Assembly (NCBI GenBank): GCA_029204225.1 | Contig: CM055095.1 | Coordinates: 70,351,574 to 70,415,573 of the forward strand | DNA from: Diphasiastrum complanatum | Taxonomy: Eukaryota > Streptophyta > Lycopodiopsida > Lycopodiales > Lycopodiaceae | Length of the DNA stretch: 64,000 nucleotides | Direction: 5' to 3' | Shown here: positions 11,680 to 23,025 of the stretch, one piece after another | Layout of the letters: every line of letters starts with the position of its first letter | Numbering within the stretch: position 1 is the stretch's first letter | Program-made: the position numbers and the translations under genes | The notes under the pieces: generated by a model | Told to the model about the DNA's origin: nothing | Seen by the model: only the letters and a program-made list of their open reading frames with translations | The model's database searches: none

Positions 11680-12600
11680 ATTTTTCACACTTTTGACAAG
11701 TGTACGATTTTTATGTTTAGCTACTCCATTTGATTGTGTATATTGTATAAGAATGCCATGAACTTTGCAATAATCTTTGATTTTAGTCAAAATGAATTCT
11801 GCTCTACCATAAGGCCAAATTGCCTTGATTTTTTGTTTAAGTTTGATTCTTAACTTCCTGCTTGCATTGTTGAAAATACTTGAAGGCTTCTGATTTCTTC
11901 TTCAGAAAATAGACTATTGTCCTCCTCGAATAATCGTCGATGAAGGTCAAAAAGTATTTTCCTCTCCCCTAGCGAGAGAATTCATGGGTCCACACATATG
12001 TCATTGTGCACAATATCTAACACATCTTTGGATTTGTGTTGCGACTTAGATTTGAAAGGAGTTCTAGCATGTTTGGCTAGAATACAGCTTCGACAAATTG
12101 TATGTTCTGATATATTGCTGCAGTTGAGATCTCGACAAATCTTTCTATCATGATTACAATTTATGTATGGGCAAAATTTATAGTAGAATTAGATGCGGCA
12201 TTAGTGCAATCAAAGTAGACAATGGATGTATTTTTCATCATTCAGCAATACATATTGCATTTGACAATTCAACATATGACTTATCTTGTCTTACTATTTC
12301 TATTATTCATGCTATCATGATCTAAACTCTGATAATTCGCGATGAAGCGATTTTTTTCTATCATTCATTTTCCACACTTGTGAATGATAATAAGTTGTGT
12401 TTATGATAATATCGTAATAGATTTGTGATTACATTAACTATTGTTCTTTCTAAAATCGAACTATCATTGTTGAATAGTTATTCGACTCATATGCAGCTTA
12501 TTTCGTTTTTCAACAAGAAGATCCATAATCTTGATCTTGGTTAGATCTATAGCTAGGTCATGTTTAAAAACTCTACAAAACATCAAAAATCATTAACGAT
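11680..12600 (-). mobile_element. Ty1/copia pre-integrase and integrase fragment
   Basis: Minus-strand blocks in coding order: HDLAIDLTKIKIMDL (near 12560), the pre-integrase zinc region ending CRSCILAKHA (near 12080), DVLDIVHNDICGPM (about 12030-11990; integrase first Asp), an FIDDYSRR-like block (about 11945-11920) and QSNGVAKHKNRT (about 11735-11700). This is the normal copia order up to the end of the integrase core. RT and RNase H are missing. The upstream part is the inverted partner of 297-720. Confidence 0.75.
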
Positions 12601-12929
12601 TACACTTCAAGAAGTCATGAATATACTCATTAGAAAAATAGACTTCCATTTATTTAATCGACTATAAAAGTCAAAACTGCACAACACATACCATTCACTA
12701 GAAGCTTTGCCTTTAGGAAGACATTCAAATTGTTCGAAAATAAAAACATAAGAATTGTCTTTTAGAAAAATTAAAAAATAAACAAAACTTAACTTAATGC
12801 TGAAACTCACCTAGGAGTGGCACCTCAATATCTAGTGAAGAGTCAATTTGGCAAAGCTAAAATACTTCCACCTCTTATAAACCACGGAATCAAAACATCA
12901 CATTGATTAAGCAACAAGACAAAACTTTG

Positions 12930-13770
12930 CCTCTTGAGTCATTCTTTCTAGCCTGATGCACTTTTATAGTTTTACTAGTGACTCTAAGTTTGATTTAATT
13001 AGACATTCATAGATAATTGAAATGTCACCAAAAGATTGATCAGAGGCTTTAAGAGCCAAATGCACTTTAAATATTTCTTTTTACAAATCTGAAGTCACCT
13101 TCAATTGGCTGATTGTGGGTCCTCGGCTTTCAATTTAAAAATGATGTCCTAAATTGAACCTATCTTCTTAAGGGTGAGCGTATTCCGCACCATCATTGTT
13201 ATGACAATGATGGTGGCCCATAGATCTAAGAGTGGGGAATGAGACCACATTTTTGGAAAGATAGTGTTATCATTTCCCATCTCCACTAGATGGTTGTTGC
13301 ACCACCATTGTCATTGGAGTGATGGTGCATAATCCGATGCTCCCTCTTTTAAGAGCTATTTGATTGCTTTCTAAAACAAAACAAAACAAAAAAAAAAACA
13401 TTTATGGAGAGTGCCCTGAAATGCACTAAGTCCTCCCAATCATTAGCTTTCAATTCAAAATGAATGACTACATTGAACCTATCTAGTTGATTGCCTCTCC
13501 AACACAAACTAAAACATTTATGAAGAGCACCCTAAAATGCACTAAGGAGAGTATTTTAAACCGCTAATGTCCTTGGAGGGGTGGGATCACAAACATCTAA
13601 GGGTGGGGAGTTAGTATACCATCATGGTGATGATGGTGTCAACGTTTGAGTCATTCTTTCTAGCTTGATGTCAAATGACATTTCTGTGGTTTTAATATTG
13701 ACTCGAAGTTCGCTTTAATTAGACAATGGCATAGATAATTGAAATGCCACCAAAAGATAAGGTAAGGGCC
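12930..13770. repeat. Diverged direct repeats, about 115 bp and shorter
   Basis: A block starting TGAGTCATTCTTTCTAGC and ending with ATAGATAATTGAAATG and CACCAAAAGAT occurs at about 12936-13050 and again at 13648-13765. Between them, CATTTATG(G/A)AGAG and ATGCACTAAG recur at 13400-13430 and 13516-13545, and CATCAT/ATGATGGTG-rich palindromic pieces recur at 13180-13330 and 13615-13640. No coding motif. It looks like a small decayed tandem array or MITE cluster. Confidence 0.6.
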
Positions 13771-14139
13771 TCGCTTAGAAAATGACAACCTTTATTGAAA
13801 TTTTTTGTGAGGGCCCATGGCAACAAATCTTTCCCATCTTTTTCTTAGGGCAACGTGTTAAGCAACTAATAGTCAATTATATATAGGATATATACAAGCT
13901 AGCAACGCTATTTGGGCAATGCCATGTGAGGCGTTAGCCTATAAGATGCCATTTTGCAATGGTTAGAAATTGAGCTTGACCTAGCTGTTCTCAATCAACA
14001 ACTCTACCCATACACCAGCATTCTCCTCCCCATACATGCATCTTGTTTTTTTAGATTTTCAGTCCAAAAAGCTCATGCATGGGTGAGGGGAGGAGGATGC
14101 ATGGGTGCACCCATACACATCCGCAAAAGTGTACATAAG

Positions 14140-14143
<4 letters not shown>

Positions 14144-14212
<69 letters not shown>
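14144..14212. repeat. (AT)n microsatellite, about 69 bp
   Basis: Perfect alternating AT run. Open frames that cross it on both strands (Tyr-Ile repeats) are artefacts of the repeat. Confidence 0.95.
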
Positions 14213-14213
<1 letters not shown>

Positions 14214-14780
14214 CGTAGTTATTCTATCACACGTCAGCCTTTGGTTGTTCGTATAGTGAAGTAGGCACGAAGTCCCGCTCGATAGTAGTAATGATAGTTT
14301 TTGAGACATGAAGGGTAATCGTTTGGTTTGAATGCCTTCCGGATAGTGTCGACTGTCGAAGGATTGTCAAGTTGAGAGATTGTCGACTATTGAAGGATTG
14401 TTGACTATCAAAGTTGTGACTCTTTGGCATTCCTCTGACTTATCCGGTTGACCTTCTATAGTGTAGAACTTGTCTCGAACTTGAGTGTATCTTTGTAGGT
14501 TCTTCATCTACAGTAGGTTCTTGAAAAAATAACTAGGTCTAGGGCTTTGTCATGGAAACTTGAATGGAATAGCTGGTAGCAAATATAGATACAATTGGAT
14601 CAAATAGAATTCGAGATTTGTCATGTCAAATTCTTTAGAAAGATTTGACTTAGTAATCTCTAACAAAGAGACGAAATTTCATAAAGTGCAATAATTATGC
14701 AACTTGGACCATCATGTTTGATATAGACACTCAAGTCAACAGCACTTGAGTAAAACTTAATATGTAAAAAATATTTGTTA

Positions 14781-15190
14781 AATTGTTCGAACCAGGATCT
14801 AGGTGCCTACTTGAGTCCATAAAGAGCTTTACAAATCTTACAGACTCAATCTTCTAGACCTTTGATAATGTAACCTTTAGGTTGTTGCATGTAGATATCT
14901 TCATAGATGAAACCATTTAGAAATGCAGTTTCTACATCCATATGATGTACTTCGAGGTCTTCGGGTTTGAATAGATGCAAGTTTTATAATAGGACTAACG
15001 GTCTCTATGTAATTGACTCATGGTACTTGTGAGTAGCATTTGGCTATGAGTCTTGCCTTCCATTTCAAAATTGAGCTATTATACTTCTTCTTGAAAATCC
15101 ACTTGCAATGGTTTGACAAGAGTCCAGGTGTGGTTCTTGATTAGTGAATTATATTCACTATCCATCACTACTTCTCACAAATTAGAATAT
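14781..15190 (-). mobile_element. Ty1/copia reverse transcriptase fragment
   Basis: Minus-strand reading gives the copia RT block HHMDVETAFLNG near 14950-14915, then EDIYMQQPKGY near 14905-14870 and KALYGLK near 14830-14810, with stops. Same family of motifs as the 2200-2355 fragment but a different copy. Upstream sequence to about 15190 is the N-terminal part of RT. It directly borders the LTR at 15259. Confidence 0.7.
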
Positions 15191-15258
15191 GCATTTGATA
15201 GTGCATCATGAATAATAAGTGGCTCTTCTATTGCTACTCAGAAAGCTTGAGGGGTATA

Positions 15259-16251
15259 TCTTTAACAAGTAGAAGGGAGGAAGTCCTCCAAATCCAAGGT
15301 AGAACTTCCAAATGTCCTCCAAGCAACCTACAAGCCCCAAGATGCTTCCCCAACTCCAAGCTAGGATGCCTCCACCTGCAAGTAAGGATCTGCAAGCCTC
15401 CAAGTATCTCTCCTCCACTTGTGTCCCTACTCTTATACACAAAGGTAGATAACAAGCTGGCCTCAAGTATTCACCACCCAACCATAGCTAGATCCAAGCT
15501 CCAAGCAAGACCAAGTCTAGCACTCCCTTGCTAAACATAAACAAATCACAAGCATACCAAACAATCCATAGCATACTCAAGATCCAAACCCTACTTATGT
15601 CCCATACTATAAGAAAGATCCAAGCCCTCAGCATACTACACACAAGAAATTACTCTACACACTAGTAGCCACACTAGAGCATAAGCAAAGCAAGCAAAAG
15701 AGATCTCTCCTCCTTCCAATGGGTGCCCTAGTCCCCTTATATAGGTGGCAATTGGTACCCTCCAATACACTATGGAGTTCCATGCACATCCAATGAGAAA
15801 GAGAGAGGCCTAGAGGAGTTCAAGAGCCTTCATAGGCTTATGGAAGGTCATCAGACATCTTCCATAACTTATGACTCTTTGAATGCTATTCTTGTGAAAC
15901 TTGAAACTCAATGGACCCTTTATGAGGGCGCCCTCCTACTAGGACCCATTGCCCAAGTTGTGCAAGTATACTTTGGTCCAATACCAATAAAGTGATATGG
16001 TTCAAGACTGAGGCCCAACGTTTAGAAAAATAGTCATCCAATGACTTTCTTATACCTCTCTAGGTTCCATACCTCCATCCAAGGCATAGACACCTACCTG
16101 CCCTTATCCAAGGACAGTAGTACCTTAATCTAAGACATCTACCTTTAATTCTAAGGGTGTCCCTTATCCAAGGGTAACTTGTCATTTATCCCCCAACGCT
16201 AAATGGACCTGTAGGGTGCCAAAGTACTGCCAGTTACATAGGTATGTAACA
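15259..16251 (-). mobile_element. 3' LTR of minus-strand gypsy element (half A)
   Basis: On the minus strand this starts TGTTACATACC right after the polypurine tract at 16252-16266 and ends near 15259. About 730 bp of it match 29266-29993 in reverse complement; by eye roughly ten differences in 290 bp of 15720-15995, so the copies are about 96-97% alike. The copy at 29266 ends at a tRNA primer-binding site, which fixes the LTR 3' end. The minus strand has a TATATAAGG box near 15745-15737, as expected for LTR transcription. Confidence 0.85.
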
Positions 16252-16266
16252 TTCCTTCCCCCTAAA
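16252..16266 (-). other. Polypurine tract
   Basis: The minus strand reads TTTAGGGGGAAGGAA immediately before TGTTACATACC. This is the plus-strand primer site for reverse transcription, placed between the pol end and the 3' LTR. Confidence 0.8.
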
Positions 16267-16403
16267 CATAAATTTTTTCTTGTATGGAAAAATTTGGAAA
16301 ACTTCTTCTGGAGATCATCCTCCTTTTTCCAGGTATCCTCCTCTTCTGATTTGCCCCTCCACCTGAATAAAAATTCCTGAAGTACTCTACTCCGTAGAGT
16401 CCT

Positions 16404-18390
16404 TCATCGGCTAGTAACAATCACCTCGGGTTCAGGTGGTCCACTCATGGACTCCTCACAAAGAAGTTCCACTAGATCTTCCACAGGGAGCAGGGTCTCC
16501 CCAACTCCCAACGAGGGTTTCAACTTACTAACATGGAAAACAGGATGAATTCCAACATTAGCGGGAAGTTCTAGTTTGTATGTGACCTTGTTTATCACTT
16601 GGATAACCTTAAAAGGACTGCAATACCTAGGCGCCAACTTTGCACACTTACCAGTTTTCAAGCCCCTAGAGTGACTAGGGACTCTAAAAAATACCCAGTC
16701 ATTGACCATGAATATCTTGTGCTTCCGAGATAGATCAACATAGTGTCGTGCCCTATCTTGGGCACTTCTTATGCTATTTTTAGCCAACTATAACATTTCT
16801 TGCATATCCGCAATGAAATCAGTTGCGGCTTGCCCTCGTAGGTTTTTCATGTCAACACTAATTGGTGATCGAGGTTGAAAACCATACATAAGCATGAAAG
16901 GGCTGAATCCAATTGCTGAATGTTTTGCACTGTTATATGCAAATTCCACCAGTGGAAGATACTATTCTCAATTAGACTGCCGATGGCCCACATATGCTCA
17001 AAGCATATCTTCCATCATCTGATTGGTCCTTTCCATTTGACCGTCTGATTCTGGATGATCTGTAGAACTCATACTTAAAGTTGTTTCCAACTTTTCAAAT
17101 ACACTTGCCAAAAATTCCCAGTGAATTTTGGGTCACAGTCACTGACAACGCAAGGCAGCCCGTACAGTCGAAAAAGCTTCTCAACAAACAGTTGAGCTAG
17201 TTCTGAAGCTTTAACAATATTTTTTGTTGGGATAAATTGAGCAAACTTCATAAGTCAGTCAACAATGGCCCAAACCGAATCGTGGCCCTTCCTTGTACGT
17301 GGAATCCCGACCACAAAATCCCTTTCCAGTAGGAATATCTAAAGGATGTAATAGGCCACTAGCTTTTAGCCTCTCTGCTTTATTTAATTGGCACTTAGTA
17401 CATTTAAGTACATAGCCCTCTACCTGACTTTTCATCTTAGGCCACCAAAATTGCCTTCGAACTAAGTCAAGTGTTTTTTGTATACCCGGATGTCCTACGC
17501 ATGGACTATCATGACACTCATGCAAGATTTGGGCCCTTATAGTGTCATTTTCCAGGTTACACACCTTTTCTTTATGAAATAAAATCTTGTTTCAAATTAG
17601 AAAATCCATTTTAGTCTTTCCCTGATTCGAGGAATCTTGCAAACCTGAATCGACCCTCGAAAGTACTTGTTGCCAATACTTTCCAAAAACAGGATCGGAC
17701 TCATATAGTCCTTGAAGAGACTGAAACAACCCCGGTTCTATAATAGTAAAGCACAACTGATTAATAACCGGTAACCTACTCAAAGCATCCGCTAGAGTAT
17801 TTTGACTTCCTTTACAATAACGTATGGAAAAGTCAAAGATTTGCATCAGCTCAACCCATCTAGCTTGCCTCCCCTTTTGATCTATAGCATGTACATTACC
17901 TAGACTGAGCAGGATTGAGTTTCTTGCTTTCATAAGCCATAGGATGTCCATCCTGCATCAAAACAGCTCCAATAGCATAATCATTGGCATCGGTCCTAAC
18001 CACAAAAGCCTTATTAGGATTGCCAATGATTAATATTGGTGTCGAAGTGACACTTTTCTTAAGCAACTCAAAGCAATTATTCATATCCTCCCTCCACACC
18101 ACTAGTGGACTCTTAGCCCTCTGGCTTAGGCCAATCGAGCAAATTGGGGAATATGTCGACGAAAAAATCCAACAAACCCCAAGAAAGACTTGATTTCTTG
18201 AATTGTGGTGAGAATTCGCCAATCAATAACTCTCTGGATACGATCAGGCTCAATCTCCACTCCTCGTTCAGAAATCTTATGCCCCAAGTAGGACAATTCC
18301 TTAGCAAAAAAGTCACACTTAGACTCCCTTGGCAAAGAGCTTTTCCCTTCTTAGGATGTCCAAGACAATTCTAAAATGAACTCAGACATG
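16404..18390 (-). pseudogene. Ty3/gypsy pol, 3' half: RT C-terminus, RNase H, integrase
   Basis: Minus-strand pol in coding order: RT C-terminal part with LDILRREKLFAK (about 18363-18328), SKCDFFAKELSYLGH and IKSFLGFVGFFRRHIPQFA; RNase H with VVRTDANDYAIGAVLMQDGH (about 18045-17985); integrase HHCC domain with GHPGIQKTLDLVRRQFWWP and CTKCQLNKA (17510-17380); a degraded core including a DHPESDGQMERTN-like phrase (about 17065-17025); and the C-terminal domain ending VFHVSKLKP (16404-16787). At least four frameshifts or stops. RT N-terminus, protease and gag are missing and appear, in the opposite orientation, at 30540-32118. Confidence 0.9.
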
Positions 18391-19576
18391 AAGGAAGATA
18401 AAACCCCTACGCACAAATGGAGGGAGAGAGTTCATCTCAAATGTTATAAAAGACTTTCTAAGCAAATATGAGATTCAGAGACAATATTCTTCGATACAAT
18501 CCTCAATAGAATGGAATAGCCTCTTGTCGAATCAACGAGATCCATGTTAATTGCTGCTAATCTTCCAAATAAGTTATGAGCAAAGACAATTGCAACAACT
18601 TGTTACATTCAGAATCATTGCAATACCAAGGCAATCAACAACAAAATTCCAGAAGGATTTGATCAAGTACAAAACAATTCGTAGATCATCTACGAATCGA
18701 AGATCTTGTGTAGTATAACCCTCCCACCTGTCAAGAAGGGTTAGATCACTCGATAGGTGCCTAACTATGAATATATGCTACTTTTAGTTAGTTCCCTACT
18801 TTTTCCCTAACTCTACCACCATTAACACTACACACCCCTAACCCTACTCCCCTAAACTACCTTCATCATGATTGTCGATGAAAGGGAATGGAAGAATAGA
18901 AGAGATTGAGAGGAGAAGAGAGAAAGAGAGAGGTAGAGAGTGAGAGTGAGAGTGACAGTGAGAGTGGAGGTTAGCTCAAATGCTCCTTATGCTTGCTAAT
19001 GGAAAAATATTAATTATGGCAACCAATAAGCATGAAAATAGAAAGCAATGGAAAAGCATAAACAAGAACATTAGCAAGTAGTGAATAGCAAATGAGGATG
19101 ATTCTCTTCCAAAAGTCGTAGAGTTTTCTCCTTCTCATTAAGCATGCAATTAGAGTACAAATGGTCTCTTTTTATAAATGGGGAAGGCCCTTGCCCCAAA
19201 ATCCTATTGGCTAATATTCACATAGATCCTAACCATTCATCTTGGACCCAACTTGATCCAAGGGTCCACAAAAAGTACAATAAAAATTACAAGATTCATG
19301 TGAGTCCAAAATTGGACCCAACTCTAAAAAAGTAAACTCTAAGTTTAAAATTGACTTTGGGCCTCAACTTTTATTTTAATTACAAAGGGACCCAAGTCTA
19401 TTATTTTATTTACAACTCAACTTGCGTGCTCATTGGGCCATGGGCTTATACGCGCAGGATGCCATGCCCTCGCAACACATTTTATTGGCCAATATTATTT
19501 ATTTACAATTTGTCGGGAATACCTCCAACAGGACCCACGGCCTGAAGTAGTGCCGATCCCTCAGCACTCTGCCGGT
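18391..19576. other. Non-coding block between two gypsy elements, possible LTR
   Basis: No coding motif. Contains a GA-rich patch (18895-18970) and a short palindrome GTAGATCATCTAC near 18697-18709. It lies where the 3' LTR of the minus-strand element at 19577-24710 should be, and minus-strand TGTTGGAGGTATTCC near 19532-19518 could be its start, but no second copy exists in the window to prove it. Confidence 0.35.
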
Positions 19577-22500
19577 TTAGTAGAGAGTCTTATTGGCCCG
19601 CCTCTGGTGGATCAGGTAGCCCGTGACATCTTCCATGAAATTAATTCTGTCCATTTTCTTCAAGTCCTTGGGCGTGTGAAGGGACTTGTGGACTCCTGTT
19701 AGCCAGTTTTGGTCGACCCACGCTTGGAATTTGTGCGTCAAGGGATCGCCAAGGAATGCAGCTCGGTAATAGACTCGAGCGACTGGCAGCTGATCTTCTA
19801 CTTTTTCTGAGGCTAGCGCCTTATTAGGATCAAAGAATATGGGGGGGAGAAAATTGTCCCACTTGGTTTCAATCCCCATTAAATGCTCTAAGTCTCGGGC
19901 GTAAGTGGCTGCCGGGCGGACTATTGGGTCAGGGCAGTTGAAATACTTATTTGCAAATAGGGTGAGAGCCCTTCGAGCATCTACATCCGTATTCCAACCG
20001 TGCTCTGAATGGATCCTTGGCCAATTGAAATTTTGGATAGTGATCTTATCCATAGGGGTGCCACATTCCGCCCATTTGAATCGTCGTGTGCATGGCAGGA
20101 AGTGTTCGTTCACCCGTAGCTGTTGTGGAATTGTCACATAGGCCACAGGGTCCCGTTCAAAGAGCTGTTGGTGCCACTCTAGAAGGGCGGGTAGTGCTTG
20201 AGCTCAATGCCTTTTATTGTCTCGGCCGAAAATGAGATCTGCCAACCGTCTCTTGATGACTCGTGGGAATACTTGGCTAGAAATCATTGATTTTCTCCTC
20301 TACGGACTTTGGGTGTCTGAAGGCCCGGTTGGCAGATATGGTGTGTGAGCCTCTTGATGAGGAGGCTTGTCCTTCCTCATGGCTATGGCTGGAAACGGCG
20401 TATGTGCCTTGGTCCCGTGTCACATCCCCCATATCAGCTGGTCCTTGATCTTGGCCTTCTGACCCCTGATCCTGACTCATCACCCTTGCTGCCTGCTGGC
20501 CTTGGCCCTGGCTAGTGCTTGCCTGTGCAACATCAAAAACAGGTGGCATTGGAATCACCACTGGGGTTGGTTGGGTCTTCTTCTCCATATATACTCCTGG
20601 CAAGCCTTGAGGGCTTGTTTGGCCTAGGCGAGCTCGTGAGTTGCGCTTGCCCGGTACTTGTCGAACTCCGCCTAGTAGCTGTTCAAGGTTTGGCTATACA
20701 CCTGTACCTGACGCTTGAAGAGATTCATCTCTGTCTGAGAGAGCGGCCTTGAGTCTGATGTGGGTTGAGCTAGCCAGACGAGCTTTTCGCTTTGTAATGC
20801 TTTCACTTCTGCCCTCAGGCGCTTCATAGATTTGTACTTGCATCTGGAGGGGAGCAAGCCATTGGGATGCTTCAGACTGAAGCTCCCGCACCTTCATGGA
20901 GGCATCTGTCAGTGCTTTGGAGAGGCTCTGGATATATGGATTTAGGCCATCCTCCTTCTGCTGCAGCCTGGCCATCTCCCGGTGCCCGTCTTCTTCGTGT
21001 TGTTGAGCTATGAGAAGCTCTTGCTGCAGCTTCGTGAGTTCTGCTCGCAGCTGGGTGTTGCTTGTTGCCAAGTAAAGTACCTGGTTGTCCAATGTGGCCC
21101 TCATTGTTACCGCCTCTTGGATGTATGTTCCCAAGGCTTGGTATGCCATCATTAAATTTGTTGGAACAACCGGTACGTTGATACTGATAGGGGCTTGTGT
21201 GGTAGTGGCCTCGATGGCCGGTATAGTGTCGTCGTCGTTGTCTTTGATAAGGTTCTCAGGGGACCTTCTATCATCTGGGGTGATGGGATCTGCCGGATCC
21301 GATGATGGAATGAATATTGTCTGAACAAATGTGTCATCAGGCAATGGTTGGTTGCCCTTGGCAACCTTTGATGGCGAAATAGGTGGTGTGGGAGGAACAG
21401 GAAGTGGAAACGAGGGTGGGGACAGTTTGTCCAAACAAGAGAATGGGTGGAACAGAGGGGAACTGGAGTGTAATATGGAGTACGGAAGGCAAAGATGGAG
21501 CAGAAATGGTCTAGCGTGGCAGTGAGAAGTTGATGACTTGCATCCACGCCAGAGTGTCCGAAGACAACTGAGAGTCAGAAGGGTTGAACTGGAGAGGGAG
21601 AGCGATGGGAACGAGGGTAATGGAGGATACGATAGAAATGGAAGGGGTGGTGGAAGATGGAACAAAGAGAGAAGTAGTGTCAACAGAGGAGACGAGAATG
21701 GAAGCATAAGCAGTTGATGTGGGTGGAACAGAAAGAAGAGGAGTGGTAATAGAAACAGGAGGAGAAGTTTGTACAGAAGAGGAAATGGCAGTGGTAGATG
21801 GAGTTGTTATTGTTGTGGCGATGGTACGGCGTCCGGTGGTAGGTGGAGATGAGGAGGAAGGGGTAGTGCCACACATTCTTTTGCTGGTCGTTGTGTCAGT
21901 AACTGTAGGTTGGGAGGATGTGGATGCGGCAGATGGCGGATAGAGATTAGTGTGCGGCACAATGGAAGATAGAATGCAGGAGCACTGAAACCGTGCACTT
22001 TTGTCTCAAGAAGTAGACAAAATTACGCAATAGGGGGCCTGCTGCGATATGCTCACGGGTGTTGGGTTTGATGGAGATGGTTAGTTCGTGGATGAGGAAG
22101 GCTTGCCAGTCGTATGGCACAAGTGTGGGGCCAGGGAATTCCAGGAAGGACTGCACTATCTGACTCAGCAGCGTGGATTGGATTTTGTCCTTGCAAAATG
22201 TTGAAACAACTAGAAAGTTGTTCAACAGATGCACAGCCGTCTGTATGACTGGTTCCGTGATAGCCTCTATCAGGTAATCGTTGTTAGTTTGGATCGGAAT
22301 CTCTAGTGCATTCTGGATGATGAAAGGTTTGATCAGGGCTTTTGCCTGACGATGGGAGATGGGCTGACGGTCACCGAACATAATGTCGATGGTGACCATT
22401 GAGTCCACGTTAATTTGTACCTTGTACATGGTACCCTGGTACAGGAAGTGGAAACACACTTTTGGCGCTTCTCAGGTGGCATAAGCGTGAAGGGCGAGGC

Positions 22501-22684
22501 CCATGTTAATGTCAAAATTGAAAAGCGCCGAGTAAAACCCATTGCTTCAAGAAGTGGGCTAGTAGTATAGCCATGGTTGAATCAGGATATTAGAAGGCAA
22601 GGGCCACATCTGGGTGGCTGAGGGTATCTCGCGCTGGATCACCTATTTGGTGCCAGAGTCTTCAGAAGATGAAGAGGACATGTT
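19577..22684 (-). pseudogene. Extra long ORF of a gypsy element, downstream of integrase
   Basis: About 3.1 kb of minus-strand coding character, broken into frames 22459-21947, 21960-21511, 21707-20694, 20603-20277 and 20146-19577. A likely start is MSSSSSEDSGTK near 22684. Parts in order: an N-terminal folded-looking region of about 170 residues; a Ser/Thr/Pro-rich linker; an acidic patch with PLPDDTFVQTIFIPSS; a coiled coil of about 150 residues (LATSNTQLRAELTKLQQELL); a Gln/Gly-rich linker; and a Trp-rich region of 189 residues (KITIQNFNWPRIHSEHGWN). No known domain was recognised. A second, shorter copy at 32120-33060 shares the acidic patch and coiled coil, so it is a real element-encoded protein and not chance ORFs. 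It might be a gag-like or env-position protein. Confidence 0.65.
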
Positions 22685-23025
22685 AGAAGTGATAGTTAAA
22701 GTGCGAAAACGTAGAAAAAACGGTGGAAAAGGTAAAAAGAGGTGGGAACAAGAAAAACACTGAATAGGTGGTAAAAACAGCAATTCAGAGCACGGATCTG
22801 GATTCAGATTATTTAGATGATGGCTTGTATAAAGTTTGGTCGCAATTAGAGAACTTGGAAAATTCAGTGGAAATTTGAACAGAGCTTCGCCAGCAAGGGT
22901 GACAAATGACTCGAATTTAGCCCTTATATAGCGGAAATTAGAGTGCATATTAGAGGAAATCCACTTTCCCTTGTTCAGTTCCACCCAAATTTTGGCAGGG
23001 ACCTTCTTCACAAAATTCTAAGACC

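Noticed and set aside
13954-14309. ORFs on both strands with Tyr-Ile repeats
   Set aside because: They exist only because the (AT)n microsatellite has no stop in those frames.
15206-15534. ORFs on both strands, matched by ORFs at 29734-30022
   Set aside because: Both are shadows of conserved LTR sequence; similarity is at DNA level and both strands are open.
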